From NCBI RefSeq assembly GCF_030813115.1, contig NZ_JAUSTY010000003.1:62001-126000 (forward strand): a stretch of DNA of 64,000 nt, in the 5' to 3' direction. The notes under the pieces were generated by a model. It did not search any database, was not told the origin of the DNA, and was given only the letters and a program-made list of their open reading frames with translations. The position numbers and the translations under genes were made by a program. Shown here piece by piece: positions 7,352-15,896 of this stretch; within the stretch, counting starts at the first letter, position 1, and each line of letters begins with the position of its first letter. This DNA is from Bacillus horti. Its GTDB lineage: Bacteria > Bacillota > Bacilli > Caldalkalibacillales > JCM-10596.

Positions 7352-9160
7352 ATGAGTATTCAAATGATGAAAGCAGCGGAACAAAAGCTACAGCAATACT
7401 TCGGTTACCCCACCTTCCGGCCGGGGCAAGCGGCTATAATAGAGCGTCTATTCGCTCAGCAGGATACATTAGGGATTATGCCAACGGGAGGGGGCAAGTC
7501 TGTTTGTTATCAGGTCCCCGCTTTACTTTTTTCTGGACTAACAATCGTCATTTCTCCACTCATTTCGTTAATGAAGGATCAGGTGGACGGGTTAAATGAA
7601 ATGGGAATTAAAGCTACCTTTCTAAATAGTACGTTAACGGGAGAAGAGGTAGTAGATAGAATGAGGGGTTTACGCAGGGGAGACTTTCGCTTGCTTTACC
7701 TAGCTCCCGAACGGCTAGAAATGGATAGCTTTGTAAGGTTTCTAGGAGAGCTACCCCTTTCTCTAGTAGCGATTGATGAGGCTCATTGCATGTCTCAGTG
7801 GGGTCATGATTTTAGGCCAAGCTACCTTAGCATCCGGTCATGGCTTCAAAGCTTACCTCAAAAGCCAGCCGTTCTAGCTCTAACAGCCACAGCCACTGTT
7901 GATGTGCAGCAGGATCTAATGCAGCACTTAGATATAGCTGGAGAGAACACAATAGTTACTGGCTTTGGAAGAAGCAACCTTAAGCTTTCTGTACGTAAAG
8001 GAATAGATAAAGCTAAAGCGCTAGAACAGTTTCTGCAGCAAAGGCGCAATGAAGCGGGAATTATCTATGCTTCTACGCGTAAGGAGGTTGAGCATTTGTA
8101 TGAGAGGCTCAGTCGTGCGGGGTATGGTGTAGGCAGATATCATGGTGGACTAGGAGAACAGGAGCGGACTGAGGCACAGGAAGCTTTTTTGCTCGATCAG
8201 AAGCTAGTGATGGTGGCAACCAATGCGTTTGGAATGGGAATCGATAAGTCCAATGTGCGCTACGTGGTGCACTATAATCTACCGAAGAATATAGAGGCAT
8301 ACTATCAAGAGGCAGGAAGAGCAGGTCGAGATGGCTTAGAGAGTGAGTGTGTCCTGTATTTCTCGCCTCAGGATACTAGAACACAAACGTATTTCATTGA
8401 TCAATCTGAGCTTGCAGAGGAGCGAAAAAAGGCAGAGTTTCATAAGCTACAGCAAATGGTCACGTACTGCCATACAGAGCAATGCTTACAGCAATATATC
8501 CTGCAGTATTTTGGAGACCAGATTGGGGATGCATGTGGTCAATGTAGCAATTGCTTAGATACAGGTGAAGCCGTAGATGTCACGAGAGAGGCACAGATGG
8601 TTCTCTCCTGTGTAAAAAGGATGAGAGAAAGGTTTGGTAAGGCAATCGTTGCGCAGGTGTTAGGGGGCTCATCCAATCAAAAGGTACTAGAGTTTGGCTT
8701 AACGAAGCTACCGACATATGGCATTTTAAAAGGAATGACGCTGAAAGATATAGGGCTGTTTATCGATTTCCTTATCGCTGAACAATACCTGAAGCCCACA
8801 GATAGTGCTTACCCAACTCTTGAGCTTACAGCGAAATCAGTTCCTATTTTAAAAGGGGAGGAGCAGGTTTTCCGTAAAATACAGGTTCAAGTCGAACAGG
8901 CTGAACCTCTGGATGACGTGTTTGAAGCGTTGCGTGAATGTCGGAGAGCCTTAGCGGAGGAAAACAAACTACCGCCATATATGATTTTTTCAGATAAAAC
9001 CCTTCGTGAAATGAGTGCTTACATTCCTCTGAGTGAGGAGGAGCTTTTGCAAATCCATGGTGTAGGGAGTCAGAAGCTTGAGAAGTATGCTGAGCCTTTT
9101 TTAGAGGTGTTAGAAACGTACCGAGAAAAGAAAACAATCACTTTAAAGGCATCCGTTTAG
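7352..9160 (+). CDS. recQ: ATP-dependent DNA helicase RecQ
   Basis: This 602-residue 3'-5' DNA helicase has Walker A MPTGGGKS at residues 43-50 and the DEAH box IDEAHCMSQWGHDFRPSY at 141-158, with its RecQ-specific aromatic loop. The second RecA domain includes GTGFGMGIDK-type residues (ATNAFGMGIDKSNVRYV). Four zinc-ligand cysteines lie at about 380-408 (CHTEQC...CGQCSNC), followed by a winged helix and a C-terminal HRDC domain (LREMSAYIPLSEEELLQIHGVG). It is full length with all domains. AAGGAG precedes the ATG. RecQ acts in recombination repair and at stalled forks. Confidence 0.95.
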   Translation: MSIQMMKAAEQKLQQYFGYPTFRPGQAAIIERLFAQQDTLGIMPTGGGKSVCYQVPALLFSGLTIVISPLISLMKDQVDGLNEMGIKATFLNSTLTGEEVVDRMRGLRRGDFRLLYLAPERLEMDSFVRFLGELPLSLVAIDEAHCMSQWGHDFRPSYLSIRSWLQSLPQKPAVLALTATATVDVQQDLMQHLDIAGENTIVTGFGRSNLKLSVRKGIDKAKALEQFLQQRRNEAGIIYASTRKEVEHLYERLSRAGYGVGRYHGGLGEQERTEAQEAFLLDQKLVMVATNAFGMGIDKSNVRYVVHYNLPKNIEAYYQEAGRAGRDGLESECVLYFSPQDTRTQTYFIDQSELAEERKKAEFHKLQQMVTYCHTEQCLQQYILQYFGDQIGDACGQCSNCLDTGEAVDVTREAQMVLSCVKRMRERFGKAIVAQVLGGSSNQKVLEFGLTKLPTYGILKGMTLKDIGLFIDFLIAEQYLKPTDSAYPTLELTAKSVPILKGEEQVFRKIQVQVEQAEPLDDVFEALRECRRALAEENKLPPYMIFSDKTLREMSAYIPLSEEELLQIHGVGSQKLEKYAEPFLEVLETYREKKTITLKASV

Positions 9161-9282
9161 GGGATTGTAGTATAATAGGTGAAAGGTCAATAGATATTTG
9201 TTTAATAGGATAATGAGATAGATGTTAAAACAGCAATAAGACTTATTAAAAAAAGACTTATATAAAAAGGAGCGTCATAGAG

Positions 9283-9528
9283 ATGAGCGATAAAATTATA
9301 GTGTATTCCACGAAAAACTGTGTAGAGTGTGATGCGGTTAAGCAATACCTTACTACAGAGGGATATCCTTTTGAGGTCAGAGATGTACTAAGCAGTGAGG
9401 AATATCAAGCAGAGGTTGAAAAATTTGGTTTTCTAGGTGTTCCGGTTACTGTGGTGGGGGAGAAGGCTATTAAGGGTTTTAATCCTGATCTAGAAAAGCT
9501 TGTTGAAGGTGTAGCTAAGCAAGGATAG
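9283..9528 (+). CDS. glutaredoxin-like / NrdH-like thiol-redox protein
   Basis: This 81-residue thioredoxin-fold protein has a redox-active CVEC motif at residues 13-16, a cis-proline loop GVPVTVVGEKAIKGF and a typical glutaredoxin length. NrdH-type proteins normally carry CMQC or CPxC; the Val-Glu pair between the cysteines is less usual. AAAAGGAG lies just upstream. It probably reduces disulfides or mixed thiols in the cytoplasm. It is the last gene before a terminator, and no ribonucleotide reductase genes are nearby. Confidence 0.85.
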   Translation: MSDKIIVYSTKNCVECDAVKQYLTTEGYPFEVRDVLSSEEYQAEVEKFGFLGVPVTVVGEKAIKGFNPDLEKLVEGVAKQG

Positions 9529-9600
9529 AAAAGTCCTGTCTGGTCAGCTCCTGAATATAGCTAGTAAAAAGTAAAAAGTAAAAAGTAACGACACGATGTT

Positions 9601-9635
9601 AAGCTCTCAAAGCCAATGGGTTATGAGGGCTTTTT
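9601..9635 (+). terminator. intrinsic terminator after glutaredoxin gene
   Basis: The stem aagctctca (9601-9609) pairs with tgagggctt (9624-9632) with one mismatch and runs into five T residues. A short AAAAAGT triplicate (about 9565-9587) lies just before it. The rest of the 330-bp gap to the next gene shows no ORF. Confidence 0.75.
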
Positions 9636-9817
9636 ATATTATAGGAGAGATATAAGTAGATAATAAGGTAAGTGAAGAGCACCAATGGGCTGTAATAAAT
9701 TTTTGACGTTAATCTTAACTAGCTATAATCTAGTAAAGGTGGTAATTAGGAATTGATGACGAGATTCTTTATGAGGAAAGTATTTAAAATAGTGTAAAGA
9801 AGAAAAATTATAGATTG

Positions 9818-9843
9818 TAGGCTACCCACTAACGGGTAGCCTA
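9818..9843 (-). terminator. intrinsic terminator of the TetR/YqeB-like transcript
   Basis: A perfect 10-bp stem (taggctaccc / gggtagccta) with a six-base loop sits 17 bases after the stop codon of the minus-strand TetR gene. The T-run on the minus side is weak. Confidence 0.6.
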
Positions 9844-9859
9844 TTGATTTTAAGTTAGT

Positions 9860-10486
9860 CTATTTTCCTTCTACTACCCGAAGAACTATACTTATTAACT
9901 CATTACTATATATTTCTACATCAACCTTCTTTGTTATATCCGAGTTCAGCACGTATTCTCCAATTGCTCCTTGAATCATAGTAGCTACAACACTAACATG
10001 AAAATCTCCAAATGCTCCCTTTTTCTGCCCATCAAGTAAAATGGACTGTAGCTCATTCATAATAGCATCCTCATCCTCTTCAGAGTTCAGCTTATAATAT
10101 GGAATATTGTCAGGGGTTCTAGCATTAAAGATGATTTCTATTAATGCTGTGTATCGGTCTGGCTGTGCATGCTGGTAAGATAATCTTGCTTTAATAAACG
10201 CCTTTAATTTCTCAGTATGTGTCCTTTCTTGATGGACCTTCCCTAAAATATAGGCAGTTGAATCCTCTAATAGGTACATCAGGAGATGATTCATCAAATC
10301 GCTCTTATCAGAAAAGTGATAGGAGATCAATGCGGTACTAATGCCTGCTTTTTTGGCTATTTGAGCAAGGCTTGCTTTTACGTATCCATCTTCATCGAGA
10401 GTACGGATAGCAGCCTCTATAATTTGATTACGCCTTGCTTCTGCAATGAAGGATGGCTTATCTTCTTTTTTGGCATCGTCACTCAT
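9860..10486 (-). CDS. TetR/AcrR-family transcriptional regulator
   Basis: This 208-residue protein has the TetR helix-turn-helix (LAQIAKKAGISTALISYHFSDKSDLMNHLL, about residues 40-69) and a helical ligand-binding C-terminal domain. Its ATG directly follows the TAA of the upstream membrane-protein gene, and its ribosome site AAGGAGAG lies inside that gene, so the two are translationally coupled. An inverted repeat upstream of the operon is a plausible autoregulatory site. The inducer is unknown. Confidence 0.87.
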   Translation of the reverse strand: MSDDAKKEDKPSFIAEARRNQIIEAAIRTLDEDGYVKASLAQIAKKAGISTALISYHFSDKSDLMNHLLMYLLEDSTAYILGKVHQERTHTEKLKAFIKARLSYQHAQPDRYTALIEIIFNARTPDNIPYYKLNSEEDEDAIMNELQSILLDGQKKGAFGDFHVSVVATMIQGAIGEYVLNSDITKKVDVEIYSNELISIVLRVVEGK

Positions 10487-11167
10487 TTATCTCTCCTTAA
10501 CGATTCTGACATACTGTCTTGTATCTTTATCACGAACAACAATACCTTGGCTAGCTAAATCCTTTCTTAGCACCTGGGCCTCTTCGGATTCTTCGTTCTT
10601 TAAAGCTCGCTCTCTAGCGGATATGAGAGCATTCACATGTGCAGGAAAGTCTGGATGGTCTGCTATCCACCGCTGATACTGATTTTCAAAAGGATCTTTA
10701 TCCTTCCATGGATACCTGTGTTTTTCAAAAGCCCCCGATACAGCATCTCTTTTGGCATCAAACGGTACTCTAAACCGTTCATTTCCGTTCAAGCTTAAGA
10801 TGACCAGCTCTTTTTTCTCTAAGTAAATCGCGGATATTTCGCTTTTATGAAGCGTCGTTGCCTTTTCTTTAAATTCAAGCTTCAGTTGTTCATCTGTGAT
10901 TGTTACTTTAAGAGATTCACTAAAAGCATAAAAGACAAAAAATACCCCAGCTAACATCCCTAAAACGGCTGCTATCACGGAAACCCATTGGCTTTCTAGA
11001 GTTGCAATCCACTCAAAAACTCCTTCAAAAGGAATAAAAGGTATCTTTATAGCCCATTCAGCAATTGAAGGGATAAACCAACCTAATAATGCTCCTATAA
11101 TGGGTGATAATATGATAAGTAAAGCTTTTTCGATCTTTGATAGACCTAGAGTAGTTTCGTTGTACAC
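10487..11167 (-). CDS. YqeB-like membrane protein
   Basis: This 226-residue protein has two or three membrane segments near the N-terminus (ALLIILSPIIGALLGWFI and VSVIAAVLGMLAGVFFVFYA) and a cytoplasmic C-terminal domain ending VRIVKER. The layout and the GWFIPSIAEW and KDPFENQYQRW segments recall B. subtilis YqeB, a protein of unknown function; this match is from memory. A longer ATG start exists at 11191 without a ribosome site. GTG 11165-11167 has AAAAGGAG nine bases upstream and is preferred. It forms an operon with the TetR gene downstream. Confidence 0.65.
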   Translation of the reverse strand: MYNETTLGLSKIEKALLIILSPIIGALLGWFIPSIAEWAIKIPFIPFEGVFEWIATLESQWVSVIAAVLGMLAGVFFVFYAFSESLKVTITDEQLKLEFKEKATTLHKSEISAIYLEKKELVILSLNGNERFRVPFDAKRDAVSGAFEKHRYPWKDKDPFENQYQRWIADHPDFPAHVNALISARERALKNEESEEAQVLRKDLASQGIVVRDKDTRQYVRIVKER

Positions 11168-11219
11168 TGCTTTTGTCTCCTTTTTAAGCATTAATATTCT
11201 TCATAAAAAACATACCTTA

Positions 11220-11255
11220 TTGATTATTTAATTAATTTTTTGATTAAGTAATCAA
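11220..11255 (-). promoter_or_regulatory. possible TetR operator upstream of the YqeB-like/TetR operon
   Basis: The palindrome TTGATTA-AG-TAATCAA lies at 11240-11255 and a further TTGATTA half-site starts at 11220, in the promoter region of the minus-strand operon. Binding by the operon's own TetR protein is inferred from position only. Confidence 0.45.
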
Positions 11256-11565
11256 ATTTTAGCATGGGTAAAATTTATAGTCAAACGAAAACACACATTT
11301 CGCTTGGGGACATCTTTTGTAAAGCTAAATCGGATTCAAAATCTACATAGGGTCGAAACTAAGCCCTATGTCTAACGTATAAATAGCTAGCATCATAAGG
11401 TTTTTATAAGATAAGATAGAGGTAATGATTAGGAGTAAATGGATAGATTCATAGAATGAAGTAAGGCGAATTAAGGAACAAATCAATAAGAGAGTCATGA
11501 AATGAGATAAATGTAGTAAGGAACGGAGTATAGTATACGCAAATACGGAAAGGTACTGTGATGAT
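11256..11565. other. intergenic region without a gene
   Basis: About 310 bp separate the YqeB-like operon from the divergent protease gene. It holds a small hairpin (acataggg at 11345-11352, ccctatgt at 11364-11371). Purine-rich plus-strand DNA leads into the protease start. I see no credible small gene; the hydrophobic minus-strand ORF here has no ribosome site. Confidence 0.5.
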
Positions 11566-12468
11566 ATGAATAATGATCGGAACAATAAGGATAAGCGAAA
11601 TAAAGAAACCTTAGAGCAAGGGCAAAGTGAGGAACAGGAGGGGCAACGAGATCAGCAGAACCAAATAAAAAAAGAGCAGGAGGAGTGGGAGCAAGAGCAA
11701 GGAGCTCTACCAGATGACTGGTTTGATGATGACGAGGAAGAAGATGAAGATATACCGCCTCCTCTTTTGCAGAGAAAGGGATTTAGACGAATCATCGCCT
11801 TTGTCTTCTCCTTAGCGTTAGTGGCTAATATTCTAGCTTTTTGGCCACAGGTTTACTCGTTAGCAGCAATCCAGTTTCTAGTGAAATCCAGTGAGCTATC
11901 TCAAAATGAGGATATTCAACAGTACAAAGAATCAATTGTAACTATACGTACGGAGGATGGTAAAGGAACAGGCTTTGCCGTTACGGAGGATGGCATTATT
12001 ATTACGAATCATCATGTCATTGAGGGTGGGCTACAGATCAGAGTCATTTTCCCCACTGGAGACGGATACATTGCGGATGTCCTAGTAAGTGATCCTGTTC
12101 GGGATATTGCTGTCCTTCACATAAATGCTCAGGGTCTTCCGGTTTTACCTTTATCGGAAGGGAATGAGGATGCTACAGATGAATCCATTTATGTCATAGG
12201 GAATCCATTGTTTTTCAATCATATTGCCAATGAAGGACATGTGGCAGGGTACTTACAACGTGACGAGGGTGAGCTTCTCTTAATTGATGCACCTATCTAT
12301 AAAGGAAATAGTGGAAGTCCAATCATTAATGAGCAGGGTGAGGTCATTGGAGTGGTATTCGCCACTTCGCGTGTAGATATTCAAGGAAAAGCCACACGGG
12401 TAGGCTTAGCTGTTCCTATTGAAGACGTTCATAGGCATCTTGAGGATTTGGATATTGAGATTCCATAG
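11566..12468 (+). CDS. membrane-anchored HtrA-like serine protease without PDZ domain
   Basis: This 300-residue protein begins with about 70 cytoplasmic residues that are extremely rich in Glu, Gln and Asp. A single membrane segment follows at about 74-95 and then an extracytoplasmic trypsin-fold domain. The catalytic triad is readable: His150 (TNHHV), Asp180 (VRDIAVL) and Ser249 (GNSGSPI). It stops right after the protease domain (AVPIEDV), so the PDZ domain of HtrA/DegP is absent. Such proteins degrade or sense misfolded surface proteins. The start has a weak AAAGGT site. It stands alone, ending at a shared terminator. Confidence 0.88.
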   Translation: MNNDRNNKDKRNKETLEQGQSEEQEGQRDQQNQIKKEQEEWEQEQGALPDDWFDDDEEEDEDIPPPLLQRKGFRRIIAFVFSLALVANILAFWPQVYSLAAIQFLVKSSELSQNEDIQQYKESIVTIRTEDGKGTGFAVTEDGIIITNHHVIEGGLQIRVIFPTGDGYIADVLVSDPVRDIAVLHINAQGLPVLPLSEGNEDATDESIYVIGNPLFFNHIANEGHVAGYLQRDEGELLLIDAPIYKGNSGSPIINEQGEVIGVVFATSRVDIQGKATRVGLAVPIEDVHRHLEDLDIEIP

Positions 12469-12515
12469 CTTAAGAGGTAGTCATCAAGATATTAAAATTG
12501 TTATAGAACATACTT

Positions 12516-12563
12516 AAAGGGCAAATCAGCAATATGAAAACATACTGTGAGATTTGCCCCTTT
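12516..12563. terminator. bidirectional terminator between protease and propeptide genes
   Basis: The stem AAAGGGCAAATC (12516-12527) pairs with GATTTGCCCCTTT (12551-12563) with one bulge. It has T-rich ends on both strands. It lies between the convergent protease gene and the quorum-sensing propeptide gene. Confidence 0.75.
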
Positions 12564-12575
12564 ATCTTCGTGTAA

Positions 12576-12746
12576 TTATTCAGTGTCCCCTACAGGAATA
12601 TCTAACGGACTTGGGTTAATTGAGACACTAGTAGTGGAATAAGTTCCAGCCCCACTTGGATTAGCAAATGCAAACTGTTGTCCGAAAGAACTAATGATTA
12701 ATAGTGTGAAACTAGCGATTAAGAACAATTTCTTTATTTTTTTCAT
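12576..12746 (-). CDS. secreted signalling propeptide (AimP/Alo-type), cognate to adjacent receptor
   Basis: This short gene of 56 codons starts at ATG 12744-12746 behind AAAGGGG at nine-base spacing, inside the last 35 bases of the AimR-like receptor gene and on the same strand. The product has a textbook Sec signal: MKKIKKLF, a hydrophobic core (LIASFTLLIISSF), and an AFA-N cleavage site after residue 28. The 28-residue tail ends in NPSPLDIPVGDTE and has no other domain. Size, order, overlap and export signal match propeptides of RRNPP receptors such as arbitrium AimP and the Alo systems of Paenibacillaceae. The tail would be processed outside the cell to a short peptide and re-imported. 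The exact mature peptide cannot be read. Confidence 0.82.
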   Translation of the reverse strand: MKKIKKLFLIASFTLLIISSFGQQFAFANPSGAGTYSTTSVSINPSPLDIPVGDTE

Positions 12747-13902
12747 GTGAAATCCCCTTTCTTAAAAAGATTTTCAATGCTTCTTCATTCTCACCTAACC
12801 TTAGAAGTTCGTCAACAGGGAGGCGTACATGAAAATAATCAGAGACTTTTACAAAGTAATCAATTGAGTAGTAATAGTACTTGGTGTCATCTGTTAACAA
12901 CCCTTTATAAAACCAATGAAACGCTTGATCCCGTTCTGAAAGAGCAGTAACGTCTATTTTATTCCAAAGTTTTTCAGCAAAGGATTTATCACCTGTTTGA
13001 ATTAAATAGTAGATATAATTTGTTAATATCTCAAAATCATCAAGATTTTTGGGATGTTCTTGATCAGCCTTCCAATAGGAGGACATAAAGGAAATATCAT
13101 ATTCTACGATTGTAGCATTATTCCAATCTTCCATTTCAGTATATAACTTTAAGGCCTTTTCCAAATACATCTTGGATGTATAAAAGTCATCAAACATATA
13201 CGAATGCCCTAATCGGCTGTAAGCTATTGCCTTTGTATGCTCGAACCAATCCTTGTTAAGCAAAGCTTTGCCGTATTCTCTTGCTTTCTCAACATTGTTT
13301 TCTAATAAATACACCATACTCATCAAGATATCAATTCGTAATATAAAAGAGTCTTTGAGGAATCCATCCTTGATTTCGCCTATTTGTACTTCCGCTTCTT
13401 TAAGATGTAAAGATAATGCACCAAACTGACCTAAGTCGTAATAAATGTATCCTTTAAGGATAGATTTGAGAACCCGCATTTCGATTTCTTTCGGTTTGTA
13501 GACCTCTACTTTAGTGAGCAGATCATAAGAAGGAGTTTTCCTCCCTCTATGCTCTAAAATCAACTGGTACATCACTGCCCATTCTTTATCTATTGGGTTT
13601 ACAGCAGAAGCAAGATTCTCAATCAGCTCACGAAGTTCCTCGTGCAATCTGTTTACGGTACAGTACTCCATAGAAATCCGAGCATTTTTTGATTTTTGCG
13701 TTAACATGTATTTTTTCATTATTTCGAATTCTTTATCTGGGAACAGATATTTGACCATTCGAAGAACAGCCTCAAAGTTGACCTCCTCAAACCCGTGCAG
13801 AAACCTTGAAATTGATGATTCACTTAATCCGGCAATACGTGCTAGCTTTCGTTGAGCTACTTCTTTATTCTCTATAATCTGTAGGATTTGCTCCTGAACC
13901 AA
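12712..13902 (-). CDS. AimR-like (RRNPP family) peptide-pheromone receptor and DNA-binding regulator
   Basis: This 396-residue protein starts at TTG 13900-13902 behind GGGGG at seven bases. Residues 1-55 form a helix-turn-helix (QRKLARIAGLSESSISRFLH). The rest is a helical TPR-like repeat array. Several segments follow phage AimR closely as I recall it: FPDKEFEIMKKYML, MSMVYLLENNVEKAREYG, and the end AFHWFYKGLLTDDTKYYYYSIDYF followed by VRLPVDELLRLGENEEALKIF. A secreted propeptide gene overlaps its 3' end. No phage genes are nearby, so this is a chromosomal quorum-sensing receptor, not a lysogeny switch. Its target promoters are unknown. Confidence 0.85.
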   Translation of the reverse strand: MVQEQILQIIENKEVAQRKLARIAGLSESSISRFLHGFEEVNFEAVLRMVKYLFPDKEFEIMKKYMLTQKSKNARISMEYCTVNRLHEELRELIENLASAVNPIDKEWAVMYQLILEHRGRKTPSYDLLTKVEVYKPKEIEMRVLKSILKGYIYYDLGQFGALSLHLKEAEVQIGEIKDGFLKDSFILRIDILMSMVYLLENNVEKAREYGKALLNKDWFEHTKAIAYSRLGHSYMFDDFYTSKMYLEKALKLYTEMEDWNNATIVEYDISFMSSYWKADQEHPKNLDDFEILTNYIYYLIQTGDKSFAEKLWNKIDVTALSERDQAFHWFYKGLLTDDTKYYYYSIDYFVKVSDYFHVRLPVDELLRLGENEEALKIFLRKGISHEKNKEIVLNR

Positions 13903-13971
13903 TTCATTTCCCCCTTTCCATCATATGGAGCGCTAACAAAGATGTAAAACCTAACATGAATTATTATATAA

Positions 13972-14001
13972 ATCATATAGTAATTTAAATTATTCAGTCA
14001 A
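13972..14001 (-). promoter_or_regulatory. promoter of the receptor-propeptide operon
   Basis: On the minus strand TTGACT (13996-14001) and TATGAT (13972-13977) with an 18-bp spacer form a good sigma-A promoter about 70 bp before the TTG start of the receptor gene. Confidence 0.6.
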
Positions 14002-14111
14002 TTAAATTTTGCGAAATTTGTGTCAGTAGTAAAAATAAATTTCAGGAAAAAAGCACCTACAATAGATGTAGATGCTAGAGAGGAAAATAAGACAGGAGTC
14101 CACAGATTATC

Positions 14112-14195
14112 CTAGTGCTTTTTTATCATTTCATCAGACTTAAGCGAGTAAGTCATTTCTTCTTGTTGCCCATCTTTAAAAAGAAATACTCTAAA
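14112..14195 (-). pseudogene. 3' end of a stalk-domain gene cut off by the IS21-family element
   Basis: Read on the minus strand from the target duplication, this gives 27 codons (FRVFLFKDGQQEEMTYSLKS, then DEMIKKH) and a TAG at 14112-14114. It continues the frame of the stalk-domain gene at 16805-17845 exactly once the insertion and one copy of the 6-bp duplication are removed. It is now separated from its start by about 2.6 kb. Confidence 0.8.
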
Positions 14196-14201
14196 TTCAG
14201 C
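14196..14201. repeat. target-site duplication, left copy (TTCAGC)
   Basis: TTCAGC abuts the left TG end of the IS21-family element and is repeated exactly at 16805-16810 after the right end. Confidence 0.85.
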
Positions 14202-14304
14202 TGTATATGATAACTTAAAAATAGGCCACCGTATTCATTGAAAAACCAGCCACAACCGATAAACCTACTTGTAGAGAAAATCAACAAGTGGGGGCTGGGA
14301 GAGA

Positions 14305-15896
14305 ATGCTAGAGATGAACATGATGCAAAACATATTAATGATGCATATTCATGAAGGGAAGTCACGCAGGGAGATAGCGAGATTGACGGGGATACACCGT
14401 GAAACGGTGGGCAAATATATCAACCAATATGAGAAAAGGAGGGAGCAACTACTGGCAGCGGGCAACACCAATTTCGATGTACAAGCTTTAATTGATGCCC
14501 TGACCACTGCTCCAAAATACAAGGTTGGCCAACGTCCAAAACGTAAGCTCACCCCTGAGATCAACGAGAAAATCAAACAGCATTTAACCGAGAATGAAGA
14601 AAAACGCAATAAGGGAATGCGTAAGCAGCAGAAGAAGCCCATGGACATCTTCGAAGCATTAGAAGCTGAGGCGTTGACATTAGCTACAGTACCGTTCTTC
14701 GTACCATTCGTAAGAACGAAAACAAAGTAAAGGAGGCATTCATCAAAGCCACCTACGTACCGGGAGACATATGTGAGTTCGACTGGGGTGAGGTTAAACT
14801 AACGATCAACGGGAAAACACAAACGTACCAAATGGCTGTATTCACCTCAGCCTATGGAAACTACCGTTTTGCTTGGCTGTTCACGAAACAGACGACAGAA
14901 TGCTTTCAAGAGGCTCACGCGTTATTCTTTGATCACGTGAAGGGTGTGTATCAAACAATGGTTTATGACAACATGAGAGTCGCGGTCAAGAAATTCGCCG
15001 GAACGGGAAAGGAGCCGACAGAAGGCCTGCTGAAGTTATCACTATACTATGGATTTCAATTTCGCTTTTGTAACATTCACAGCGGAAATGAGAAAGGCCA
15101 TGTAGAGCGGAGTGTGGAAGTCGTTCGTCGTAAAGCATTTGCATTTAGGGATACCTTTGAAACCTTGGAGGAAGCGAATCAGTATCTGCTTGAGACTTGT
15201 ACCAAGCGGAACCAAAAACCACAAATGGATCACCAGAACCAGTCGGCAAATGAGCTCATGGAACAAGAGCGAGATGGCCTACTCCCTGCCCTGCCGATGT
15301 TTGATGCGGCACGTGTTCTTTACTGTCGGGTAGACAAGTATGCCACGGTGGCTGTGGATCAAAATCGCTACTCTGTGCCTGATCATTTGGTTGGCAAACA
15401 AGTGATGGTGAAAGTCTATTCCACGCAGATTCTATGTTTTCATGAAGGAAAGAGATTCGCTGAGCATGCTCGTCTGACCGGTTGCCATGAATGGAGGCTG
15501 GACCTAAGTCATTATATTGAAACGCTAAAGAAAAAACCTGGTGCATTAGCCGGTAGCACGGCACTGCATCAGGCATCCAAAAAAATAAAAAACATTTACG
15601 AGACCTATTATACCAAACATGAGAGGGATTTTGTACACCTGCTGCAATATATGCAAGACGATGTCAGTCTAACCGAAGTCGAGTGCAGCATCGAGGAATT
15701 GCGTGCCATTCATCCCAACCATGTCACAACGGACAAGATTAAGGTGCTATGTGCTAAAAACCGAGAAATCGCCATTCCTACGGCTGCTCTTTCGAAGAAC
15801 GAGTGCGAGATAGCCGATCAAGCCAAAGAGCATTTACGCATGTACGATGAATTGTTTTATGCCCATATCCAAGAAACCAAGGAGGTCACTGCATGA
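14305..15896 (+). pseudogene. istA: IS21 transposase IstA, frameshifted
   Basis: The N-terminal part (14305-14730) has the helix-turn-helix of IstA (SRREIARLTGIHRETVGKYI). Its frame breaks near 14670: adding one G after GCTGAG restores a continuous reading (VDISYSTVLRTIRKNENKV, then KEAFIKATYVPGDICEFDWG) into the rest at about 14672-15896. The catalytic residues are present downstream: Asp in EFDWGE, Asp in VYDNMRV and Glu in NEKGHVER. The integrated protein would have about 530 residues. There is no slippery heptamer, so this looks like a one-base deletion or a sequencing error rather than programmed frameshifting. Confidence 0.85.

Noticed and set aside
11343-11585. Minus-strand 80-residue hydrophobic ORF upstream of the protease gene
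   Set aside because: No ribosome site, unlikely Leu/Ile/Ser-rich composition from AT-rich purine-biased DNA, and overlap with the protease start. Judged a chance ORF.
12712-13902. Phage lysogeny module
   Set aside because: AimR is best known from phages, but no integrase, repressor, structural or lysis gene is nearby. A chromosomal signalling pair fits better.
14305-14730. Programmed frameshift in istA
   Set aside because: No A6G-type slippery site or stimulatory structure is visible at the break, and IS21-family elements normally make IstA from one frame.
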